Source: Bradyrhizobium sp. NDS-1
GTDB lineage: Bacteria > Pseudomonadota > Alphaproteobacteria > Rhizobiales > Xanthobacteraceae
Direction: 5' to 3'
NCBI RefSeq assembly: GCF_032918005.1
Contig: NZ_CP136628.1
Coordinates: 3,767,501 to 3,831,500, forward strand
Length of the DNA stretch: 64,000 nucleotides
Made by a program: the position numbers and the translations under genes. This document shows, piece by piece, positions 46,645 to 55,788 of this stretch. Position 1 is the first letter of the stretch. Every line of letters starts with the position of its first letter. A model generated the notes under the pieces. It was not told where the DNA came from and searched no databases. It worked only from the letters and a program-made list of their open reading frames with translations.

Positions 46645-47001
46645 TCAGGCCGTCTTGGTGAACATCGTCAGAACCCCGTCGGCGATGTTGATCGCGACGA
46701 CTTGTGACGAACTCAAGCCCTTGGCCTTGAGCACGGACGCTGCCTCCGGCGTGGCGTCGATGGACTGCCGGAGCGACTGGATGTCTTGATCGGTTGTGTG
46801 CGCCACGAGTTCATCGACTTTCGCCCGCACGGCCGGCTGCAATTCCTTGACGTCGACAACCTGTATGCTCCGGATCACCGTGCTGGACTGTGTCGACGAC
46901 TGTTCCTCGCCGGGTTGCGACGATGCGCCCTGTGCCTGCACCAGAGCCGGTGTTCCGAGCGAGAGAGCTGCAATGATGACGGATGCCGTGAAGCTGCGCA
47001 T
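46645..47001 (-). CDS. Small secreted protein of unknown function
   Basis: 118 residues from ATG 47001, with GGAAAGG seven bases upstream; ATG 47007 is also in frame. A signal peptide (MRSFTASVIIAALSLGTPAL) ends after ALVQA. The mature part is acidic and Gln/Ser rich at first (SQPGEEQSSTQSSTVIRSI) and then helical: VVDVKELQPAVRAKVDELVA, DATPEAASVLKAKGLSSSQV. It seems to be a periplasmic helical protein. No family recognised. It stands alone between tRNA-Val and the methyltransferase gene. Confidence 0.72.
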   Translation of the reverse strand: MRSFTASVIIAALSLGTPALVQAQGASSQPGEEQSSTQSSTVIRSIQVVDVKELQPAVRAKVDELVAHTTDQDIQSLRQSIDATPEAASVLKAKGLSSSQVVAINIADGVLTMFTKTA

Positions 47002-47306
47002 GGTCATGCCTTTCCAGTTTGAGGAACGGCGAACCTATCGAGGAAATCTGGTTGGCATCTGATTCCGATGTGTCCGTTCGGTGAAACCAATGCGGCCGTA
47101 ATGCGCAGGCACGAGATCGGCTGCTTCGGGTCTGGAGGCATTTATGGCAAGGGGGCTGGCTGGGCCCGCAGCGTCGCGTAGGAGACCGGCGCAGCCAGCT
47201 CCGGTTCCGGGAAGGGGTGCGCCGGACATCCCAACGTGATATCGCCGGTGTGCGGTTGTAGAACCGCGACGGACGGGCATCGCGAAAGGGAATGACCGGA
47301 GACATC

Positions 47307-48167
47307 ATGCAACAGCCCAGCGGACATGAGCAAAACGCCGACCAGATCGCCTATTGGAACGGCCCGGGCGGGCAGCGCTGGGCCGATCGCCATGCGGTCC
47401 AGGAGAAGTTGCTCGGGCCTATCGCCGAGGTGCTAATCGACCGCGCCAAGCCCGGGCCGGGCGAGCGCGTGATCGACGTCGGCTGCGGCTCCGGTGCGAC
47501 GACGTTCGCGTTCGCGAAGGCAGTGGCGCCCGACGGGTTCGCGCTCGGCCTCGACGTCTCTGAGCCGATGCTGTCCCAGGCGCGTTCGCTGGCGCCGAAA
47601 GGCTTGCCGATCGATTTCGTGCTGGCGGATGCGACGGTTCATCCGTTCGAGCCGGCGAGCTATGATCTGCTCGCCTCGCGTTTCGGCGTGATGTTCTTCG
47701 CCGATCCCGTTGCGTCCTTCACCAATCTCCGCCGCGCGCTGAAGCCGACCGGTAGGCTCGCCTTCGTCTGCTGGCGCGAGCCGAAGGAAAATCCCTGGAT
47801 GATGGCGCCGCTGATGGCGGTCTACAAACACGTGCCCAAAATGCCGCCGGTCGGGCCGGAGGAGCCGGGCCCGTTCGCATTCGCCTCGGAAGAGCGTGTG
47901 ATGCGAATTCTCAAAGGCGCAGGCTTCACAGGCGTGGCGATGGAGCCGCATGATCTCGCGATGGACGTTGCCATCGGCGGCGGCCTCGATGCAGCCGTGG
48001 ACGGCGCTCTCCAGATCGGCCCCGCCAGCCGCGCACTCCAGGGCCATCCGCCGGAGACATATGAAGCTGCCAAGGCTTCGATCCGCGAGGCGCTCGCACC
48101 GTTCCTGAAGGGGCAGAGCGTGGCGCTCCAGGGCGCGATTTGGATCGTGACGGCAAAGGCTGGGTAG
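47307..48167 (+). CDS. Class I SAM-dependent methyltransferase (UbiE-like)
   Basis: 286 residues from ATG 47307, with a GGAG six bases upstream; ATG 47292 is also possible. The SAM-binding motif I is RVIDVGCGSGATTFAFAKAV (about residue 52-71), followed by LGLDVSEPMLSQARSLAP, DFVLADATVHPF and ALKPTGRLAFVCWREPKENP. The C-terminal part is variable and may bind the acceptor. It is a general UbiE/COQ5-like methyltransferase; the acceptor is unknown. A palindromic repeat follows its stop. Confidence 0.9.
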   Translation: MQQPSGHEQNADQIAYWNGPGGQRWADRHAVQEKLLGPIAEVLIDRAKPGPGERVIDVGCGSGATTFAFAKAVAPDGFALGLDVSEPMLSQARSLAPKGLPIDFVLADATVHPFEPASYDLLASRFGVMFFADPVASFTNLRRALKPTGRLAFVCWREPKENPWMMAPLMAVYKHVPKMPPVGPEEPGPFAFASEERVMRILKGAGFTGVAMEPHDLAMDVAIGGGLDAAVDGALQIGPASRALQGHPPETYEAAKASIREALAPFLKGQSVALQGAIWIVTAKAG

Positions 48168-48185
48168 GGCACCGCGCTCTCTCCG

Positions 48186-48273
48186 CGTCATTGCGAGGAG
48201 CGCGTGCGACGAAAGCAGTCCAGAGTCCCTCCGCGGCGACAGTCTGGATTGCTTCGCTGCGCTCGCGATGACG
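48186..48273. repeat. Palindromic intergenic repeat, CGTCATTGCGAG family
   Basis: The ends CGTCATTGCGAG (48186-48197) and CTCGCGATGACG (48262-48273) are inverted copies at 11 of 12 positions. Internal arms CAGTCCAGAGT and AGTCTGGATTGC match the layout of this widespread element. It separates the methyltransferase from the convergent metal-exporter gene. Confidence 0.65.
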
Positions 48274-48295
48274 ACGTGGACGGGGCTGTGCCGCC

Positions 48296-49276
48296 TCAAA
48301 CCACATCATCGGGCGCCAGCGCGCAGCCGTTGTCGGGATGCGTTTCCACCTGAAGCGTGGTGTGGCCGATGCGGTAGGCGGTCTTCAGCATCTGCGCCGT
48401 CTCCATCAGGAACGCATCGCCGGTGCCGGCGGGCATGACGAGGTGGCAGGTCAGCGCCGTCTCGGTGGTCGAGATCGGCCAGACGTGGAGATCGTGGATC
48501 GCCGAGACACCGGGCCGCGCGAGCAGGAACGCCCTGATCGCGGCGAGGTCGGTGCCCTTGGGCGCTGCTGCCATCGACATGTCGATGGAGCCGCGCAAGA
48601 GGCTGGTCGTGCTCCAGAGGATGGTGGCGCAGATGACGAGGCTGGTGACGGGGTCGAGCCAGAGCCAGCCGGTCCAGATGATCAGCGCGGCGGAGACCAC
48701 GACGCCGAGCGAGACCGCGGCGTCGGCGGCCATGTGCAGGTACGCGCCTTCGATGTTGATGTCGTCCTTGCGCCCGCTCGCGAACAGCAGGGCCGTGAAA
48801 CCATTGATCAGGATGCCGATGCCGGCGACCACCATCACGGTCACGCCTGCGACCGGCTCCGGCTCGCGCAGGCGCAAAATCGCCTCCCAGCCGATCGCGC
48901 CGGTTGCGACCAGCAGGAACACCGCATTGGCCAGCGCCGCCAGGATGGTGGAGGCGCGAAAGCCGTAGGTGAAGCGGCCGCTCGGCGCCCGCCGCGCCGC
49001 GATCGAGGCGCCCCAGGCCACGACTAGGCCGAGCACGTCGGACAGGTTGTGGCCGGCGTCCGCGAGGAGGGCGGTGGAGTTGCCGATATAGCCGTAGACC
49101 GCTTCGGCCACGACCAGCGCGATGTTGAGCGAAATGCCGATCGCGAAGGCCTTGCCGAAATTCGCGGGCGCGTGGACATGCGAGTGATCATGGCCATGAC
49201 TGTGGTCGTGACCATGACCATGCGTATGGTCGCCATGATCATGGTGGTGATGACCGTGGTGGTCGTGGCCGGCCAA
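48296..49276 (-). CDS. Cation diffusion facilitator (CzcD-type) metal exporter
   Basis: 326 residues. The N-terminus is a metal-binding His/Asp-rich tail (HDHHGHHHHDHGDHTHGHGH). Six membrane helices follow, with the zinc-site motifs DAGHNLSDVLGLVVAWG in helix 2 and HMAADAAVSLGVVVSAA in helix 5. The C-terminal cytoplasmic domain has VSAIHDLHVWPISTTETALT. CDF proteins export Zn, Co or Cd from the cytoplasm using the proton gradient. It lies two bases downstream of the RND pump gene on the same strand, so it belongs to the metal efflux operon. Confidence 0.95.
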   Translation of the reverse strand: MAGHDHHGHHHHDHGDHTHGHGHDHSHGHDHSHVHAPANFGKAFAIGISLNIALVVAEAVYGYIGNSTALLADAGHNLSDVLGLVVAWGASIAARRAPSGRFTYGFRASTILAALANAVFLLVATGAIGWEAILRLREPEPVAGVTVMVVAGIGILINGFTALLFASGRKDDINIEGAYLHMAADAAVSLGVVVSAALIIWTGWLWLDPVTSLVICATILWSTTSLLRGSIDMSMAAAPKGTDLAAIRAFLLARPGVSAIHDLHVWPISTTETALTCHLVMPAGTGDAFLMETAQMLKTAYRIGHTTLQVETHPDNGCALAPDDVV

Positions 49277-49278
49277 TC

Positions 49279-52200
49279 CTAACGCTCCCGGGAAGTCGCC
49301 AAATCAGACGCCATTGTAGGCGTTTCACTTGCCCCGTCACGGCGGAACAGCATGTAGAGCGCCGGCAGCACCAGCAATGTCAGCACCGTCGAGGAGAGGA
49401 TGCCGCCGATCACCACGGTCGCAAGCGGCCGCTGCACCTCGGCGCCGGCGCCGGTGGCGAGCGCCATCGGCACGAAGCCCAGTGAGGCGACGAGGGCCGT
49501 CATCAAGACCGGCCGCAGCCGCGTCAGCGCTCCCTCGCGCACGGCATCCACGACGGAATGCCCCTCGCTGCGCAGGCGCTCGATGAAGGCGATGATGACG
49601 AGGCCATTGAGCACGGCGACGCCCGACAGGGCGATGAAGCCGACACCGGCGCTGATGGACAGCGGGATGTCGCGCAGCAGCAGCGCCGCAACGCCGCCGG
49701 TCAGCGCCAGTGGCACGCCGGAGAACACCAGCGCCGCATCCGCCGCCGATCCCATCGCCATGAACAACAGCAGGAACACCAGCAGCAGCGCCACCGGCAC
49801 CACGATCGTCAGCCGTTTGGTCGCCGAGACCAGCTGCTCGAACTGCCCGCCCCAGCCGATCCAATAGCCGGGCGGCAGCTTGACCTTCTCCGCCACCGCC
49901 GCTTCCGCCTCGGACACGAAGGAGCCGAGGTCGCGCGCGCGGACATTGGCCGTGACGACGATCCGCCGCTTGCCGTTCTCGCGGCTGATCTGGTTCGGAC
50001 CGGGCGTCGCATCGACGGTCGCAACCGAGGACAGGGGCACATAGCGCATCTGGGTGAGCGGGGAGGTGGCCAGTGCCGTTCGAACGGCAGCGCCGGAGCC
50101 GGCCTCCTCACCGGGCGGCAGCGGGATCGGGATGGCCCTGATGGCCTCGAGATTGCCGCGCAAATGCTCGGGCAGGCGCACGACGATGTCGAAGCGGCGA
50201 TCGCCCTCGAACAGCTTGCCGGCCGACTTGCCGCCGACCGCGATCTCGACGATGCCCTGCACCTCGCTGATGCTGAGCCCGTAGCGGGCGAGCGCCTGGC
50301 GGTCGAGCCGGACGGTGAGGATCGGCAGGCCCGCGACCTGCTCGATCTTGACATCGCTGGCGCCGCGGATGCCGCGAATTGCGGCCTCGACCTGCTTTGC
50401 AGCCCCTTGCAGGATGTCGAGATCGTCGCCGAAGATCTTGACGCCGACATCGGTGCGCACGCCGGAGATCAGTTCGTTGACACGGAACTGGATCGGCTGG
50501 GAGATTTCATAGGCGCTGCCGGGAATCTCGTCAGCGGCATGCTCGATGGCCTCGATCACCTCGGATTTCGACTTGTCCGGGTCGGGCCATTCGGCGCGCG
50601 GCTTCAGCATGACGTAGCCGTCGGTCTGCGCCGGCGACATCGGATCGGTCGCGATCTCCGCGGTGCCGATGCGGGTGAAGAACTCCTTCACCTCAGGGAT
50701 CCGCACGATGCGCTTTTCCAGTGCCTTCTGCAGGTCCAGCGATTGGGTGAGGCTGGTGCCGGGAATCCGGATCGAGGCCAATGCGACGTCGCCTTCGTCC
50801 AGGCTCGGAATGAACTCGCCGCCCATGCGCGAGGCGGCGATGCCGCTTGCGACCACGATGACGACGGCCATCATGGCGACGGCGGCCCGGTTGTCGATGG
50901 CAAACCGAAGCAGGGGGAGATAGGCGCGCTTCGCCGCCCGCATGAACAGGTTTTCGTGCTCGGACACCTTGCCGGTGACGAAGATGGCAACGGCCGCCGG
51001 CACGAAGGTGACGGAGAACAGCACGGCGGCGCCGAGCGCCATCAGCACGGTCAGCGCCATCGGCGTGAACATCTTGCCTTCGACGCCGGTCAGCGTCAGC
51101 ACCGGCAGGTAGACCACCGCGATGATCAGCGTTCCGAACAGGCTCGGCTTGATGACGTCGCTCGACCCGCGCAGGATCGCGCGCAGTCGTTCGGGCGTCG
51201 TCAGCAGCCCGCCTTTCTCGCGCTGGGCGGCGGCCAGCATGCGCAGGCAGTTCTCGACGATGATCACGGCGCCATCGACGATGATGCCGAAGTCGATCGC
51301 GCCCAGGCTCATGAGGTTGGCGCTGACCTTGGTCTCGACCATGCCGGTGATGGTCAGGGCCATGGACAGGGGGATGACGCAGGCCGTGACCAGCGCGGCA
51401 CGGATGTTGCCGAGGATCAGGAACAACACGGCCACGACCAGCGCCGCGCCTTCCAGCAAATTGTTCTGGACCGTGCGGATGGTGGCCTCGACCAGATCGG
51501 TGCGGTCGTAGACGGTCCGCGTCACGATGCCCTCGGGCAGCGATTTGCCGATGTCCTCCAGGCGGGCTGCGACGCGGCGCGCCACGCTGCGGCTGTTCTC
51601 GCCGATCAGCAGCATGGCGGTGCCGAGCACGGTCTCCTCGCCGTTCCACGTCGCCGCTCCCGTGCGAAGATCGCGGCCCTCTCTCACGCTCGCGACGTCC
51701 CTGATCCGGACGGGATTGCCGCCGCGCGAGCCGATGACGATGTCCTGGATCTCGCTGACATTGCCGACCTGGCCCGGCGAGCGAACCAGATATTGCTCGC
51801 CGTTGCGCTCGATATAGCCGGCCCCGACATTGGCATTGTTGGCGGCGAGGGCCGTCATGACGTCGCGAAAGCCGAGCCGGTAGGCCATCAGCTTGCCCGG
51901 GTCGGGCAGGACATGGAACTGCCGCTCGAACCCGCCGATGGTGTTGACCTCGATCACCCCCGGCACGTTGCGAAGCTGCGGCCGGATGATCCAGTCCTGC
52001 ACGGTGCGCAAATCGGTCAGCGAATAGTCATGGCCGCCTTGAGTCTTGGCGCCCGCCTTCGCCTCGACGGTGTACATGAAGATTTCGCCGAGCCCGGTGG
52101 AGACCGGCCCCATCGCGACCTCGATGCCCGCCGGAAGCTGGTCCTTCACCTGCTGGATGCGCTCGCCGACGAGCTGGCGGGCGAAAAAGATGTCGGTGCC

Positions 52201-52497
52201 GTCCTTGAAGACGACCGTCACCTGGCTGAGGCCGTAGCGCGACAGCGAACGGGTGTAGTCGAGCTTGGGCAGGCCGCCCATCGCGGTCTCGACCGGGAAG
52301 GTGATGCGCTGCTCGGTCTCCAGCGGCGAATAGCCGGGCGCGCGGGTGTTGATCTGGACCTGGACGTTGGTGATGTCGGGCACGGCGTCGATCGGAAGGC
52401 GCTGGAAATTCCAGGCGCCGAAGGCGAGGGCGCCGAGCGCGAATATGAGGACCAGCCAGCGCTGCTGCAGCGAGACGGCGATGAGGCGCTCAATCAT
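49279..52497 (-). CDS. czcA: CzcA-type heavy-metal RND efflux pump
   Basis: 1072 residues with twelve membrane helices in two repeats and two large periplasmic loops, the RND layout. The helix 4 motif AIDFGIIVDGAVIIVENCLR carries the Asp-Asp-Glu set (DFG, VDG, VEN) typical of the Zn/Co/Cd-specific HME-RND group rather than the copper/silver CusA group. The N-terminal LPIDAVPDITNVQVQINT is also characteristic. It takes divalent metal ions from periplasm or membrane and passes them through the adaptor and outer-membrane channel. The start ATG overlaps the adaptor gene by eight bases. Gene order is czcC, czcB, czcA, then CDF. Confidence 0.95.
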   Translation of the reverse strand: MIERLIAVSLQQRWLVLIFALGALAFGAWNFQRLPIDAVPDITNVQVQINTRAPGYSPLETEQRITFPVETAMGGLPKLDYTRSLSRYGLSQVTVVFKDGTDIFFARQLVGERIQQVKDQLPAGIEVAMGPVSTGLGEIFMYTVEAKAGAKTQGGHDYSLTDLRTVQDWIIRPQLRNVPGVIEVNTIGGFERQFHVLPDPGKLMAYRLGFRDVMTALAANNANVGAGYIERNGEQYLVRSPGQVGNVSEIQDIVIGSRGGNPVRIRDVASVREGRDLRTGAATWNGEETVLGTAMLLIGENSRSVARRVAARLEDIGKSLPEGIVTRTVYDRTDLVEATIRTVQNNLLEGAALVVAVLFLILGNIRAALVTACVIPLSMALTITGMVETKVSANLMSLGAIDFGIIVDGAVIIVENCLRMLAAAQREKGGLLTTPERLRAILRGSSDVIKPSLFGTLIIAVVYLPVLTLTGVEGKMFTPMALTVLMALGAAVLFSVTFVPAAVAIFVTGKVSEHENLFMRAAKRAYLPLLRFAIDNRAAVAMMAVVIVVASGIAASRMGGEFIPSLDEGDVALASIRIPGTSLTQSLDLQKALEKRIVRIPEVKEFFTRIGTAEIATDPMSPAQTDGYVMLKPRAEWPDPDKSKSEVIEAIEHAADEIPGSAYEISQPIQFRVNELISGVRTDVGVKIFGDDLDILQGAAKQVEAAIRGIRGASDVKIEQVAGLPILTVRLDRQALARYGLSISEVQGIVEIAVGGKSAGKLFEGDRRFDIVVRLPEHLRGNLEAIRAIPIPLPPGEEAGSGAAVRTALATSPLTQMRYVPLSSVATVDATPGPNQISRENGKRRIVVTANVRARDLGSFVSEAEAAVAEKVKLPPGYWIGWGGQFEQLVSATKRLTIVVPVALLLVFLLLFMAMGSAADAALVFSGVPLALTGGVAALLLRDIPLSISAGVGFIALSGVAVLNGLVIIAFIERLRSEGHSVVDAVREGALTRLRPVLMTALVASLGFVPMALATGAGAEVQRPLATVVIGGILSSTVLTLLVLPALYMLFRRDGASETPTMASDLATSRER

Positions 52498-53467
52498 GTT
52501 CGGCCTCGCCCTTGCCCATCTCCGCCTTCACGACGAAGCTGTTTTCGGCGACGTAGTGCTCGCCGGCCGCAAGACCGGCCTTGATCTCGACGAACCTTGG
52601 ATCGGAATCGCCAAGCTCCACCGGGCGCGCCTCGATCTTGTCGCCGTCCTCGCGGACGAACACGATGGTCCGGTTCTCCAGCGTCTGGATCGCGCTGCGG
52701 CGCACGGCGACCGCGACCTCGCGGGCGGCGAGGATCAGCCGTGCCGTGACGAACAGTCCGGGGCGCAGGCGGCCGTCCGGATTTTGCAGCACCACACGGG
52801 CGAGTGCGGTCTGGGTCTCGCTCGAGCCGATCGGCGCCATGTAGGAGATCGTGCCCTTGATCTCGCCACGGCCGTCGTCGGGATCGATCAGCACCTCGTC
52901 ATTGAGGCGAACGCGCCGGAGGTCCTGCCGGTAGATCGACAGATCGACCCAGATGGTGGAGAGATCGGCGACGACGAAGGCCGGCTTCTGCTCGGAAGCG
53001 TATTCGCCGAGCGAGATCTGTCGCTCGATGATGGTGCCGGCGATCGGCGCCTTCAGCTCGTAGACGGTGAGGCTCTGGTTGCTCTCGATCGCGGCGAGCA
53101 GATCGTCCTTGCCGACCTTGTCGCCGATGCGTTTCTGGATGGATTTGGCGAGGCCCGGGAAGCGCGGCGTCACCTGTACCACCGCTTCCTGGTTGGCGCG
53201 CAGGATGCCGTTGAAGGCGAGCGTGTCGGTGAGTGTCGCGCTCGCAGCCTCTGCCAGCGTGACGCCCGCGGCCGCGAGCTTGACGTCGGAGATGCGGATG
53301 CGATCGGCACCGTGCTCATCCTGCTCGACATGGTCGTTCGGCTTCTTGTGTTCCGAGTGCTCGGCATGCTCGCCGTGCGCAGGCTTGCCCGGCGCGAGCA
53401 GGGAATAGCCGTAAGCGCCGAGTACGGCGGCAAGGATGGCGACGAGAAGTGTAGAGGACGTCTTCAT
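52490..53467 (-). CDS. czcB: RND efflux periplasmic adaptor (CzcB-type)
   Basis: 325 residues. A membrane anchor or lipoprotein-like start (LLVAILAAVLGAYGYSLL) is followed by a His-rich linker (AHGEHAEHSEHKKPNDHVEQ) that could bind metal. The adaptor core shows GILRANQEAVVQVTPRFPGL, a lipoyl-like hairpin with ELKAPIAGTIIERQISLGEY, and the beta-barrel domain with RLILAAREVAVAVRRSAIQT. It bridges CzcA and CzcC. The overlap with czcA is eight bases and with czcC four bases, so the three are translationally coupled. Confidence 0.94.
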   Translation of the reverse strand: MKTSSTLLVAILAAVLGAYGYSLLAPGKPAHGEHAEHSEHKKPNDHVEQDEHGADRIRISDVKLAAAGVTLAEAASATLTDTLAFNGILRANQEAVVQVTPRFPGLAKSIQKRIGDKVGKDDLLAAIESNQSLTVYELKAPIAGTIIERQISLGEYASEQKPAFVVADLSTIWVDLSIYRQDLRRVRLNDEVLIDPDDGRGEIKGTISYMAPIGSSETQTALARVVLQNPDGRLRPGLFVTARLILAAREVAVAVRRSAIQTLENRTIVFVREDGDKIEARPVELGDSDPRFVEIKAGLAAGEHYVAENSFVVKAEMGKGEAEHD

Positions 53468-54738
53468 CGTGCGCTCTCCCGCGCCAGCGTGAAGGGGTTG
53501 CCGACGAGGCCTTCGATGGTTGCAACGCCCGCGTGGAAGTTCTGGAGTGCCTCCTGCTCCCGCAGCCGCGCCTGGGTGACGCTCGCCTGGGCGTCGAGCA
53601 CCTCGAGCAAGGTGAAACGGCCCTGGCCGTAGCCTTGCGCGATCGCCTCGGACGCTTCAACGGCCTTGGGGATAGCGGTCTCGCGCAAGATCGCCAGTTC
53701 GCGCAGCGAGCCTTGCAGCGAATCGTAGGCCCGCCCGGCGATCACGATCAGCGTGTTGCGGTTGGCCTCGCGCTCGGCTTTGGTCTTGGCGAGGCTTTCC
53801 TGTGCCGAGAGGATGTTGCCCTGGTTCTGGTCGAACACGGGGATCGGCACCGAGAGGGTGAAGCGCACGGCATCGTCATTGGTCTCGTTGTAATGGCGCC
53901 AGCCGGCGGCGATCCGCACGTCGGGGTAAGGCCTGAGACGTGCCAGCAGGAGTTCAGCATTGCGCTGGGCGTACACGGCGGTCCAGCGCACCAGTTGCGG
54001 ATTGGCGTCGATGGCGGCGACCACCGCCTGGAACGCGGGCGGTCGTCCCGTGGTGTCGAGCCGGCCCGAGACCTCGCCGAATTTCGCGGTGGGATCTCCC
54101 ATCAGCACCGCAAGCTCGCGCCGGGCGCTGGCCAGCGTCGCCTTGAAGCGCTCGCGGTCGGCCTTCACCAGGGCAGAGGCAACCTCGGCGCGGCCGGTCT
54201 CGGCCGGCGAGGAGGCCCCAGCCTCGACGCGGCGACGCAGGAGCGGCGTCAATTGATCGATCGCGGCGATCTGCTCGTCCAGGATCTGGATGCGCCGCTG
54301 TGCGCCGAGCACGCTGAGGAAGGCGATCGCGGTCTCCGACAGCACCTCGAGCCTGACGGCCTTGCGCTGGATCGCGGCGACTTCGATGCCGGCTTGCCCG
54401 GCTGCGACCCGGGCCTCCCGCTTGCCGAACAGCTCGAAGGCCTGGCTGATCTGGAGCGTGGTCTCGGCCGATCGCGTCCCGCGATATCTGCCGGAGCCGA
54501 AGGAATCGTCCTGTTCATAGGTCAGTTCCGGATTGAGCAGCGCGCCGGCCTGGATGCGCTGTCCCGTGGCGACGCCGACGTCGCGCTCCGCCGCCGTCAG
54601 CCGCGGGCTTGCGGTCAGCGCGCGCGACAACGCGCTCCGCATCGTCAAAGTCTGGGCGTGAGACGGCGCAAGCGCCGCTCCAACAATCAGACACGCCGCC
54701 GCGCACGCCAGACGCGCAGCCATTCCCCTGCGAAACAT
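53464..54738 (-). CDS. czcC: TolC-family outer-membrane channel (CzcC-type)
   Basis: 424 residues with a signal peptide (MAARLACAAACLIVGAALAP). Two tandem OEP repeats are visible from about residues 30-220 and 230-415: LTAAERDVGVATGQRIQAGA, LLNPELTYEQDDSFGSGRY, and LPYPDVRIAAGWRHYN-like RPYPDVRIAAGWRHYNETND, with SLAKTKAEREANRNTLIVIA in the coiled coil. It forms the trimeric outer-membrane exit for the metal pump. Its stop overlaps czcB's start by four bases. A small His/Cys protein gene lies 55 bases upstream on the same strand. Confidence 0.93.
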   Translation of the reverse strand: MFRRGMAARLACAAACLIVGAALAPSHAQTLTMRSALSRALTASPRLTAAERDVGVATGQRIQAGALLNPELTYEQDDSFGSGRYRGTRSAETTLQISQAFELFGKREARVAAGQAGIEVAAIQRKAVRLEVLSETAIAFLSVLGAQRRIQILDEQIAAIDQLTPLLRRRVEAGASSPAETGRAEVASALVKADRERFKATLASARRELAVLMGDPTAKFGEVSGRLDTTGRPPAFQAVVAAIDANPQLVRWTAVYAQRNAELLLARLRPYPDVRIAAGWRHYNETNDDAVRFTLSVPIPVFDQNQGNILSAQESLAKTKAEREANRNTLIVIAGRAYDSLQGSLRELAILRETAIPKAVEASEAIAQGYGQGRFTLLEVLDAQASVTQARLREQEALQNFHAGVATIEGLVGNPFTLARESAR

Positions 54739-54792
54739 GAAACCGACCTGTGAAGGATGAACCTATTGGGCGCCGAACGCCCGACCAATCCG

Positions 54793-55155
54793 TCAGGCAA
54801 TATGTTTGGGAGGCGGGGAGTCGGTATCGGGGACAATTCCGGCGAGCCGGGGTGTGTGTTGCGACCTGGTGGCCGACACAAGCGCGACCGATGCGCCCGA
54901 TGGCGCCGGCTGCGTCACCGTGAGCGAGAAGCAACCGTGGCAATGATGCCCGCCGACGGCCTTGTGGTCGGTGTCAGCCGGGGAGCCTTCAAGAACCGCA
55001 GCGATCTCCGAGCTGCCGCCGGGCGTGGTGACGTCGATGTCGTGCGAGCCGTGCAGCGCGCTCGCGAGCAGATAGACAACCGCGATCAGCACAGACAGCA
55101 GCCCGCGCCAATGGCGCGGACGGGAAGTTCTGCAAGGCTGCCGGTTCGCGAGCAC
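54793..55155 (-). CDS. Small His/Cys-containing membrane protein heading the czc operon
   Basis: 120 residues from GTG 55155; an upstream ATG at 55254 would add 33 unstructured residues. A single membrane helix (WRGLLSVLIAVVYLLASALH) is followed by a short external domain with GSHDIDVTTPGGSSEIAAVL and the metal-binding-like GGHHCHGCFSLTVTQPAPSG. The clustered His and Cys (HHCHGC) recall DUF2946-type proteins found with copper and divalent-metal efflux systems. It lies 55 bases before czcC, so it is probably co-transcribed and may sense or buffer metal at the membrane. The start and function are uncertain. Confidence 0.55.
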   Translation of the reverse strand: MLANRQPCRTSRPRHWRGLLSVLIAVVYLLASALHGSHDIDVTTPGGSSEIAAVLEGSPADTDHKAVGGHHCHGCFSLTVTQPAPSGASVALVSATRSQHTPRLAGIVPDTDSPPPKHIA

Positions 55156-55272
55156 GACGTCACTCTGGTTACGGTCTGTGCCCGGCCTAGCATGGCGACG
55201 GGAACAGTGTCGACCCGCAACATTGTTACGTCCATGGAACAATTGCCGCAGCACTGCGTCGCGGCTGCCTCT

Positions 55273-55515
55273 TCACTGGCGCGCGATGACGCGTCGGCGC
55301 GGGGCAGTGGCTTCGATGTCGGCCGGGACGGTCGGGTCTTGGACGTGGTTGCCATCGTAGGCTTCCACGGTGATGGCGGCACGACGACCCGCTTCCATCG
55401 CCCGCTCCAGCCATTTGATGGCTTCATCGATCCACTGATCGTGGTGTTCGGGATCGGCGAGGGCCTTCTCCCGGAATGCATCCGCCTGATGCAGGCACGC
55501 CGTTCTGCGGTCCAC
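55273..55515 (-). CDS. Small soluble protein of unknown function
   Basis: 80 residues from GTG 55515, which has an ideal GGGAG ribosome binding site six bases upstream; the in-frame ATG at 55554 has none. The sequence is alpha-helical and charged: CLHQADAFREKALADPEHHD, QWIDEAIKWLERAMEAGRR, AAITVEAYDGNHVQDPTVPA. I recognise it as a conserved small protein type in Bradyrhizobium-like genomes but not as a named family. It precedes the 120-residue membrane protein gene on the same strand by 117 bases, and could be the first gene of the metal operon or independent. Confidence 0.6.
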   Translation of the reverse strand: MDRRTACLHQADAFREKALADPEHHDQWIDEAIKWLERAMEAGRRAAITVEAYDGNHVQDPTVPADIEATAPRRRVIARQ

Positions 55516-55625
55516 GCGCCGCTCCCGATCCAGAAGGTTCCGCCCCGATCGCATCTTTGATGATCCCGGGGCCGGCGTCGTTAACATAGGACAAGCGAGG
55601 AAGAGATCAGGCGCTCCAAACGCGG

Positions 55626-55657
55626 AAAGGCCCCAGCCCTGACCGGCTGAGGCCTTT
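55626..55657. terminator. Terminator-like hairpin between divergent small genes
   Basis: AAAGGCCCCAGCC and GGCTGAGGCCTTT pair at 12 of 13 positions around CTGACC. There is no long T run on either strand. It lies 110 bases upstream of the minus-strand 80-residue gene and 132 bases upstream of the plus-strand 24-residue gene, so it could also be a leader hairpin. Confidence 0.5.
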
Positions 55658-55788
55658 GTGTTCACAATCTTCATCCTTGGGACTTGGACAGGTAATGCCC
55701 GCCTTGCCGGTTCGTTCCGCAACTGACACCGGATTAGGAACGTTATTCCTTCCTCCCGATTAGCGACCATAAAAAGGAGGATGGGACT

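Noticed and set aside
49558..52584. Very long open frames on the plus strand opposite czcA, and many similar long frames opposite other genes
   Set aside because: They are antisense shadows. At high G+C, stop codons are rare in the frames opposite real genes, and the encoded sequences are low-complexity (rich in Asp, His, Arg, Gly) with no domain features.
55086..55481. Minus-strand open frame overlapping the 80- and 120-residue genes
   Set aside because: It overlaps two better supported frames with good composition and a clear ribosome binding site for the first, and has low-complexity sequence.
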